A DNA stretch of 6,129 nt from DASPTB01 sp035623615 (GTDB taxonomy: Bacteria > Actinomycetota > UBA4738): contig DASPTB010000268.1 of assembly GCA_035623615.1 (NCBI GenBank), positions 1 through 6,129 on the forward strand, in the 5' to 3' direction. The notes beneath the pieces are model-generated. The model searched no databases. It saw only the letters and a list, made by a program, of their open reading frames with translations, and was not told the DNA's origin. Of the stretch, positions 1-4,745 are shown piece by piece. The position numbers were made by a program, and so were the translations under genes. The stretch's first letter is position 1, and every line of letters starts with the position of its first letter.

Positions 1-294
1 GCCCTCGGGGCCGTAGGAGTACGTGACGGTCTTCTCGTACGCGTACTGGTCCGCGCCCACCGACAGGTCGTGACCGGCGGCGGGGTGGGTCGTCCGAGGA
101 TGCGTTCCCGGCCGGAAGGCGGCGAGGACCCCCGCGATCGCCAGCGTCGCCACGACGAGCGAGACGGCGCCGGCAGTGACCCTGCCGCGCCGGGCGCGTC
201 GGACCCGGCGGCCCTCCAACCGCTCCAGGGGATCGCTCGACAGCGGCGGAGCCTGCCGCCCGGCCGCACCCAGTCTGTCCCGAAGGTCGCTCAT
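1..294 (-). CDS. Putative anti-sigma / sigma-associated single-pass membrane protein (3' end beyond window)
   Basis: Reading from ATG at 294 down to position 1 gives 98 open codons with no stop, so the C-terminal part lies off the left edge. The visible protein has a polar N-terminus and an arginine-rich stretch at about residues 29-38 (RRVRRARRGR). One hydrophobic segment follows at about residues 41-60 (AGAVSLVVATLAIAGVLAAF), then a Pro/Thr/His-rich linker and the start of a Tyr-rich domain. Arg before the membrane segment predicts cytoplasmic N-terminus and external C-terminus. The start codon overlaps the sigma-factor stop as ATGA (291-294), so the two genes are probably translationally coupled. 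By position and topology this is likely the membrane partner that restrains the sigma factor. No HxxxCxxC zinc-binding anti-sigma motif is visible, so that role is inference. It could instead be an unrelated membrane protein co-transcribed with the sigma gene. Confidence 0.75.
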   Translation of the reverse strand, partial: MSDLRDRLGAAGRQAPPLSSDPLERLEGRRVRRARRGRVTAGAVSLVVATLAIAGVLAAFRPGTHPRTTHPAAGHDLSVGADQYAYEKTVTYSYGPEG

Positions 295-824
295 CGCTGC
301 TCTCCCATCTCGTCTCTCAGCGCCGCGCGTCCGCGAGCCGCGAGCACCCGCACGGTCGCCGGCCGCACGCCCAGCGCCTGGGCGGCTTCCGCCGAGGACA
401 TCCCCACCAGATCCACCAGGACCACGGCCGCCCGCTGCGACCGGGTCAGCCGGCCCATCGCGCGGACGATCGCGTCCCGCTGCTCGACCGTCGCGATCGC
501 GTCGTCGTCCGGGAGCGCTCCGACCGTCCGCCGCACCGCCGTCATCGCGCGACGAAGCCGGCTGCGGTGCACGTTCATCGCCGTCCGGAACAGGTACGCC
601 TCCGGGCGCTCCATCGTTCGGACGCGGTCCCAGCGCTCCCACACGCGCACGAAGGCGTCCTGCATGACCTCCTCCGCCTCGTGCCCGTTTCGGATCACCA
701 GCCACAGGGCGCGGTACACGGGGAGGTGCCACGCGAGGAAGAACTCCTCGAAGTCCCGGGAGCCGCCGCCCGGCCCGCTCACGGGGGCCGCCGGCGCCTT
801 CAGCTCGGTCGCGGTCCTCATCAT
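291..824 (-). CDS. ECF-type RNA polymerase sigma-70 family factor
   Basis: This 177-aa protein has the two-domain ECF layout. Region 2 spans about residues 25-95 and includes HEAEEVMQDAFVRVWERW, the helix that contacts core RNA polymerase and the -10 element, followed by RPEAYLFRTAMNVHRSRLRR. A short linker (about 100-118) leads to region 4 at about residues 122-172, with the helix-turn-helix SSAEAAQALGVRPATVRVLAARGRAALR that would read the -35 element. Length is normal for the class. The frame stays open upstream to 1013, but that extension is antisense to the start of the amidase gene and low-complexity Ser/Ala-rich. I therefore place the start at one of the paired ATG codons at 824 or 821; a GAG lies just upstream, and the ribosome binding site is weak. 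It is divergent from the amidase gene and followed, with a 4-nt overlap, by the putative anti-sigma gene. The target regulon cannot be told from here. Confidence 0.93.
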   Translation of the reverse strand: MMRTATELKAPAAPVSGPGGGSRDFEEFFLAWHLPVYRALWLVIRNGHEAEEVMQDAFVRVWERWDRVRTMERPEAYLFRTAMNVHRSRLRRAMTAVRRTVGALPDDDAIATVEQRDAIVRAMGRLTRSQRAAVVLVDLVGMSSAEAAQALGVRPATVRVLAARGRAALRDEMGEQR

Positions 825-885
825 CGACTCATGAACGCGAGCCGGCACGGTTTCGTTTACGCACGCGAGGTAGTCTGACGCGGAT
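825..885. promoter_or_regulatory. Divergent intergenic region; possible -10 element for the amidase gene
   Basis: These 61 bp separate the start of the sigma gene (minus) from the start of the amidase gene (plus) and should hold both promoters. On the plus strand TAGTCT at 871-876 fits the TANNNT -10 pattern and ends 9 bases before the amidase ATG at 886. No good -35 hexamer lies 16-18 bases upstream of it. No Shine-Dalgarno sits at normal spacing; the only purine-rich match, GAGG at 867-870, is 15 bases from the ATG. This suggests a nearly leaderless transcript, which is inference. I could not identify a convincing promoter for the sigma gene on the minus strand. Confidence 0.3.
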
Positions 886-1686
886 ATGCGCGTCGCGCTT
901 TGCCAGTTGAACGCGGGGGACGAACCGGACGCGAACCGCAAGGCCGCGGGCGAGCTGCTGGACGAGGCCGCCGAGCGCGGCGCCGATCTGGCGGGGCTGC
1001 CCGAGCTGTTCACCTATCTCGGCGCGTCGAGCCGCCATCCCGACGTCACCGAGACCATCCCCGGTCCGACGAGCGAGTGGCTCCAGGACGCCGCGCGCCG
1101 CCACGGCATGTGGATCCTGGGCGGGAGCTTCCTCGAGGCCGACTGCGGCTCCATCTACAACACGAGCCTTCTCCTCGACCGCCACGGTGACGTCGCTGCC
1201 CGGTATCGCAAGATCCACCGCTTCGACGTGGACCTGCCGGGGCAGCCGGCGATCCGGGAGTCCGCGACGACCTCGGCCGGGGAGGACGTCGTGAGCGCCG
1301 ACACGGAGTTCGGCGTCGCCGGCATGAGCATCTGCTACGACCTTCGCTTTCCCGAGCTGTACCGGGCGCTTGCCGCCCGCGGCGCGGTCCTGTTGTTCGT
1401 CCCGGCCGCGTTCACGCTGGAGACCGGTCGCGACCACTGGGAGGTCCTGCTGCGGGCGCGCGCGATCGAGAACCAGGCATTCGTGATCGCGCCGGCGCAG
1501 TGGGGGGCGTGGGGGCGCCCCGAGGACGGCCGGCGCTGTTACGGCAGATCGCTGGTGGCCGACCCGTGGGGCACGGTCGTGGCGACGGCGCCCGACGGCG
1601 TCGGTGTCACGATCGCCGACCTCGATCTGGCCGCCGTTTCCCGCGTTCGGGAACGCCTGCCCGCCCTCGCGCATCGCCGCCTCTGA
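886..1686 (+). CDS. Carbon-nitrogen hydrolase (nitrilase superfamily), NIT1-like deaminated glutathione amidase
   Basis: This 266-aa cytoplasmic enzyme hydrolyses an amide bond through a Cys thiol. The full triad is present: Glu40 (in GLPELF), Lys109 (RYRKIHRFD) and Cys150 (SICYDLRFPE). The wider motifs VDLPGQPAIRES, HWEVLLRARAIENQ, DPWGTVVA and the C-terminal LPALAHRR closely follow the NIT1 branch as I remember it. NIT1/YbeM enzymes repair glutathione that has been deaminated by transaminases. Length is typical, and the ATG start places the first beta strand (MRVALCQLNA) where the family has it. It faces the sigma gene and is separated by 101 bp from the next gene downstream. Many Actinomycetota make mycothiol rather than glutathione, so if the host is one, the true substrate may be another alpha-keto amide. 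Omega-amidase (NIT2-like) activity is the main alternative. Confidence 0.93.
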   Translation: MRVALCQLNAGDEPDANRKAAGELLDEAAERGADLAGLPELFTYLGASSRHPDVTETIPGPTSEWLQDAARRHGMWILGGSFLEADCGSIYNTSLLLDRHGDVAARYRKIHRFDVDLPGQPAIRESATTSAGEDVVSADTEFGVAGMSICYDLRFPELYRALAARGAVLLFVPAAFTLETGRDHWEVLLRARAIENQAFVIAPAQWGAWGRPEDGRRCYGRSLVADPWGTVVATAPDGVGVTIADLDLAAVSRVRERLPALAHRRL

Positions 1687-1731
1687 CGGTCCGCGGCGGC
1701 CACGGGCTTCCCCTCGGCGTCCCCTCCGTGC

Positions 1732-1770
1732 TTGACTCCGTGTATGCGGCCCGGGCACAGGGACCGGTCC
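1732..1770 (+). promoter_or_regulatory. Possible promoter/operator region for the four-gene operon
   Basis: The 101-bp gap between the amidase stop and the ABM-like gene contains TTGACT at 1732-1737, resembling a -35 hexamer. No clear -10 sequence lies at 16-18 bp spacing; that position reads GC-rich. A perfect 10-bp palindrome, GGACCGGTCC, occupies 1761-1770, just before the ribosome binding site, where an operator could sit. A strong purine-rich ribosome binding site, GGGAAGGGGGAGG, ends at 1785. The promoter and operator calls are inference from position; only the sequences themselves are observed. Confidence 0.25.
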
Positions 1771-1787
1771 GAGGGAAGGGGGAGGTC

Positions 1788-2072
1788 ATGTACGGAACAG
1801 TGGCACGCACGCGCGTGAAGGCCGAGAACCGCGACGAGCTCCGCAAGGTCGTGCAGCGCCAGCTCGAGGGGGCGAGCATTCCCGGCATGCTGAAGTCCTA
1901 CGTCCTGTGGGAGAACGACTCGGACGTCGCCTGGCTCGTCGCCGTCTTCCAGGACAAAGCCTCATACGACAAGAACGCGGACGACCCGGCCCAGCACGAG
2001 CGCTACCTCGAGTACAGCGCGCTCATGGACGGCGAGCCCGAGTGGCACGACGGCGAGATCGAGGAAGCCTGA
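1788..2072 (+). CDS. Small ABM-like dimeric alpha/beta-barrel protein
   Basis: This 94-aa protein starts at ATG 1788, right behind the purine-rich GGAGG at 1781-1785. It begins MYGTVARTRVKAENRDELRK, a beta strand then a helix. A central segment, MLKSYVLWENDSDVAWLVAVF, and a helix with SYDKNADDPAQHERYLEY follow, and the tail is acidic. This beta-alpha-beta-beta layout, with an aromatic-rich middle and a length near 95 residues, matches the ABM (antibiotic biosynthesis monooxygenase) / dimeric ferredoxin-like barrel superfamily. Members are small dimers that act as cofactor-free monooxygenases, haem-binding proteins or small-ligand binders. No catalytic residue can be assigned from sequence alone. 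It is the first gene of a tight plus-strand set, and its end overlaps the following flavoprotein gene, so a role in the same pathway is likely. The family call is moderately sure; enzymatic activity is not. Confidence 0.85.
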   Translation: MYGTVARTRVKAENRDELRKVVQRQLEGASIPGMLKSYVLWENDSDVAWLVAVFQDKASYDKNADDPAQHERYLEYSALMDGEPEWHDGEIEEA

Positions 2073-3268
2073 CAGGGACGTCGAAGACCACGGTCGGCAT
2101 CGTCGGCGCGGGTCCGGCAGGACTCGTCCTCGCGCACGTCCTTCGCAGCCACGATGTCCCCTTCGCGCTCCTGGAACGCCACCCGCACACCGAGCTGCTC
2201 GCCGTGCCGAAGGCAGGACTCATCGAGTACCGAACGGTCAAGCTGCTCGAGGCGGAAGGCATCAGTCCCGCGATCCTGAAGTTCACGACCGAGAACCACC
2301 GGTGCGAGTTCCGCACGCCCGAGACATCGGTCGTGATCGATTACGGCTCGGTCACGGGCGGCCGCCCGCACTACATCTATCCCCAGCACGAGCTCGTGGG
2401 CGAGCTGGCCGACGCACTCGTGGCGCAGGGCGCCGACGTGCGCTTCGACACCGAGGTCGTCGGCGTGCGGCAGTCGAACGACGGGGTCGCGCTCGCCGTG
2501 CGCTCCGGGGACGGGAGCGAAGCGGAGCTGACCTGCGACGTCGCCGTCGGCTGCGACGGGCCACGGGGGCCGGTGGCCTCGTCGCTGGACGCCGTCCGCG
2601 GGATCGGCGAGACGCTCCCCGTTCGCTGGCTCGCCATGATCGGGGCGGCGCCCCCGCTCGAGCCGCACACGATCTACGCCGCGCACCCGCGGGGATTCGC
2701 CGGGCAGATGCGCCGCGGCCCCACGTTGACGCGGTACTTCCTGGAGGTCGATGCCGCGGACACGCTCGAGGCCTGGCCCGAGACACGCATGCGTGAGGAG
2801 CTCGCCGAGCGCCTGGGGTTCGGCGCCCGCATGAACGCGGTCCCGCTGGGCGAGGCGACGCTGCTGGACCTGCGCGTCAGGCTGCTGGAGCCGATGCAGC
2901 AGGGGAGGATGTTTCTCGCCGGAGACGCGGCGCACCTGTTCACCCCCGCGGGCGGCAAGGGGATGAACCTCGCCATCCAGGACGCGGTCGAGCTGGGCCG
3001 CGGACTGGCGGACCGCTTCGGGGCCGCCGACGACGGCGGGCGCCTGTCCCGCTACTCGCAGACGCGGCTTCGCGCCGTCTGGCAGACGCAGGTCTTTTCC
3101 AACTGGATGCTGCGGCTGATTCTCGCCGGCTTCCACGGGCTGTCGCGCTCGCCGGCCGACGGGGAGTTCAGCGCCCGCGTGCGGGAAGGGTGGATCGCGT
3201 CGCTGCACTCCGATCCGCTGTTCGCCCGGTGGTTCGCATTCGCGTACGCGGGCGTCGACCCCGAGTGA
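2042..3268 (+). CDS. FAD-dependent aromatic monooxygenase, 4-hydroxybenzoate 3-monooxygenase (PobA) family
   Basis: This class A flavin monooxygenase would use NAD(P)H and O2 to hydroxylate an aromatic ring. Numbering from GTG 2042, it shows the FAD Rossmann motif GAGPAG (22-27) with Glu45 for ribose, the DG motif (GCDGPRG) and the GD motif FLAGDAAH (291-298), followed by TPAGGKGMN. PobA hallmarks include YPQHEL, IYAAHPRGFAG and RYFLEVD. Aligned by eye to remembered PobA, Tyr201, Arg214, Arg220, Pro293, Asn300 and Tyr385 correspond to Tyr212, Arg225, Arg231, Pro302, Asn309 and Tyr402. However, Ser212 becomes Met223, Tyr222 becomes Phe233, and Arg44 becomes Lys57. The retained Arg225 suggests a carboxylated substrate; the other changes suggest it is not plain 4-hydroxybenzoate. 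GTG 2042 is the only canonical start near the family position and overlaps the previous gene by 31 nt. CTG at 2069, which makes a CTGA overlap, gives 399 aa, nearer PobA's 394. The gene is sure; start and substrate are not. Confidence 0.92.
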   Translation: MARRRDRGSLTGTSKTTVGIVGAGPAGLVLAHVLRSHDVPFALLERHPHTELLAVPKAGLIEYRTVKLLEAEGISPAILKFTTENHRCEFRTPETSVVIDYGSVTGGRPHYIYPQHELVGELADALVAQGADVRFDTEVVGVRQSNDGVALAVRSGDGSEAELTCDVAVGCDGPRGPVASSLDAVRGIGETLPVRWLAMIGAAPPLEPHTIYAAHPRGFAGQMRRGPTLTRYFLEVDAADTLEAWPETRMREELAERLGFGARMNAVPLGEATLLDLRVRLLEPMQQGRMFLAGDAAHLFTPAGGKGMNLAIQDAVELGRGLADRFGAADDGGRLSRYSQTRLRAVWQTQVFSNWMLRLILAGFHGLSRSPADGEFSARVREGWIASLHSDPLFARWFAFAYAGVDPE

Positions 3269-3897
3269 CGGCGCTGCGCATCGACCACGTGATCCTCGGG
3301 GTGCGTGACCTCGACGCGGCGGGAGCGTCGTTGCTCGGGCGATTCGGCCTCGGCTCCGTTCCCGGCGGCAGTCACGCGGCGTGGGGCACGGGCAACCGCA
3401 TCGTGCCGCTCGGCCGCGACTATCTGGAGATCATGGCCGTCGAGGACCCCGAGGTGGCGTCCCGGAGCGAATTCGGCCGCGGCCTTGCGTCGGCCGTGGC
3501 CGGCGGCGATCGCTTCGTCGGGTGGTGCCTCCGGACCGGCGACCTGGACGGCGTGGCCGAACGGCTCGGTCTCCCCGTGGAGGAGGGATCCCGCACGCGT
3601 CCCGACGGCACGGTGCTCGCGTGGCGACTTGCGGGGCGCAACGCCGCGACCGACGACGCCTGGCTTCCGTTCTTCATCGAGTGGAGGACGGAACCTCATG
3701 ATCACCCGGGACTCGGCCATGCACCGCATCGCGTGCACCCCGTGGGGATCTCCTCGCTCGAGGTGGGGGGCGACGCCGCGCGCCTCCGCGAGTGGCTCGG
3801 CGACGAAACCGTCCCGATTCACGTGGTCGAGGGACCCCGGGGCGTTCGCTCCGTGTCGGTGGGGACCACCACCGGCGACGTGGTCGTGCGGCCGTGA
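3265..3897 (+). CDS. Glyoxalase-like (VOC superfamily) two-module protein
   Basis: This 210-aa protein starts at GTG 3265, overlapping the monooxygenase stop as GTGA, so it is probably translated by coupling. Module 1 begins LRIDHVILGVRDLDAAGASL and continues through HAAWGTGNRIVPLGRDYLEIM. Module 2 begins HRVHPVGISSLEVGGDAARL at about residue 155. This matches the Glyoxalase-like domain (Pfam Glyoxalase_3 type). Likely metal ligands at the usual VOC positions are His8, Glu55 and His158. A fourth acidic ligand expected near the C-terminal strand (VRSVSVGTTTGDVVV) is not evident. VOC proteins include lyases, isomerases, extradiol dioxygenases and ligand-binding resistance proteins, and the sequence does not decide among them. 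Placement between an aromatic hydroxylase and a methyltransferase suggests it acts on, isomerises or sequesters a pathway intermediate, which is inference. Confidence 0.88.
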   Translation: MTALRIDHVILGVRDLDAAGASLLGRFGLGSVPGGSHAAWGTGNRIVPLGRDYLEIMAVEDPEVASRSEFGRGLASAVAGGDRFVGWCLRTGDLDGVAERLGLPVEEGSRTRPDGTVLAWRLAGRNAATDDAWLPFFIEWRTEPHDHPGLGHAPHRVHPVGISSLEVGGDAARLREWLGDETVPIHVVEGPRGVRSVSVGTTTGDVVVRP

Positions 3898-4745
3898 GCT
3901 CCGGCGGCCCCGACCCAGGCGGCAGCGGCCCCGGCGAGGAACGCTACGTCATACGCGGCGGGCACGAGGGCTATCGACGGCTGAAGGTGCTGGCGCGCGC
4001 CGCGTGGCCCGGCACGGCCGAGTTTCTCGACCGCGTCGGCGTCCACCCCGGGATGCGCTGCATCGACATCGGCTGCGGCAGCGGCGACGTCACGTTCGAG
4101 CTCGCCCGGATGGCCGGGCCGGACGGACGCGTCACCGGCATCGACATGGACGAGGTCAAGCTCGCGCTCGCGCGGGACGAGGCGGCCGAGCGCGGCATGG
4201 CCAACGTGGAGTTCCGGAGCGCCAACGTGAACGAGTGGGATGAGCCGGGAGCGTTCGACGTCGTCTACTCGCGGCTCCTGCTGCAGCACCTGCGCCAGCC
4301 CGTGGACCTGCTCCGCAGGATGTGGGCGGCCGTCCGGCCCGGTGGGACGATCGCCGTGGAGGACGCCGACTTCGACGCGCTCTTCTGCCACCCGCCGAAC
4401 GACGGGTTCGCGTTCTGGGCAAGGGCCTATCCGGAGACGCTCCGGCGCCACGGCGGAGACCCCACGATGGGGCGCAAGCTCTTCACGTGCTTCCTCGAGG
4501 CCGGCATCCCGCCTCCGGAGCTGACGCTCACGCAGCGCGTCGATCGCGTCGGTGAGGCGAAGACGCTCCCGCTGCTGACGATCGAGGCGACTGCCGAGTC
4601 GATCCTCGCCGACGGCATCGCGACCGAGGAGGCGATCCGCACGGCGCGCGTCAGCTTCGCGCCGTTCGCGCAAGACCCCACGACGTTGGTCGGCGGCCCG
4701 AGGATGTTTCACGCGTTCTCCCGGCGCGATCAGAGCGCCGGCTGA
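3894..4745 (+). CDS. Class I SAM-dependent methyltransferase
   Basis: This 283-aa protein starts at GTG 3894, overlapping the VOC stop as GTGA. A short Gly/Pro-rich leader precedes the segment YVIRGGHEGYRRLKVLARA (about 18-36), which I recall as characteristic of one uncharacterised methyltransferase group. The Rossmann SAM-binding core follows: motif I CIDIGCGSGD (56-65), an acidic residue in GIDMD (82-86) and AFDVVYSRLLLQHL as motif IV. LRPV/RPGGTIAVEDADFDA, near 145, matches the usual post-motif strand. The C-terminal region (FCHPPNDGFAFWARAYPETLRRHGGD onward, split here for length) probably forms the acceptor-binding lid. Which atom is methylated (O, N or C) cannot be read from sequence. 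As last gene of the coupled set it may methylate the hydroxyl made by the PobA-like enzyme, which is inference. Its 3' end overlaps the convergent glycoside hydrolase gene by 16 bp. Confidence 0.92.
   Translation: MSSGGPDPGGSGPGEERYVIRGGHEGYRRLKVLARAAWPGTAEFLDRVGVHPGMRCIDIGCGSGDVTFELARMAGPDGRVTGIDMDEVKLALARDEAAERGMANVEFRSANVNEWDEPGAFDVVYSRLLLQHLRQPVDLLRRMWAAVRPGGTIAVEDADFDALFCHPPNDGFAFWARAYPETLRRHGGDPTMGRKLFTCFLEAGIPPPELTLTQRVDRVGEAKTLPLLTIEATAESILADGIATEEAIRTARVSFAPFAQDPTTLVGGPRMFHAFSRRDQSAG

Noticed and set aside
825..1013. Upstream extension of the sigma-factor reading frame to 1013
   Set aside because: It lies antisense to the start of the amidase gene and encodes a low-complexity Ser/Ala/Pro sequence unlike any sigma N-terminus; the ATG pair at 824/821 fits the family length.
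1732..1737. TTGACT as a complete housekeeping promoter
   Set aside because: No acceptable -10 hexamer at 16-18 bp spacing; kept only as a low-confidence regulatory candidate.
829..1758. Long minus-strand frame opposite the amidase gene
   Set aside because: Arg/Gly/His-rich composition without domains; a shadow frame typical of GC-rich coding DNA. The same holds for the long minus frames at 2003-3208 and 3819-4712.
1500..1787. Upstream extension of the ABM-like frame
   Set aside because: It overlaps the amidase gene in another frame and is Arg/Gly-rich; the ATG at 1788 has a strong ribosome binding site and gives the family's length.
3305..4243. Plus-strand frame across the VOC and methyltransferase genes
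   Set aside because: Arg/Ser/Pro-rich with no recognisable domain, while both overlapped frames encode clear families.
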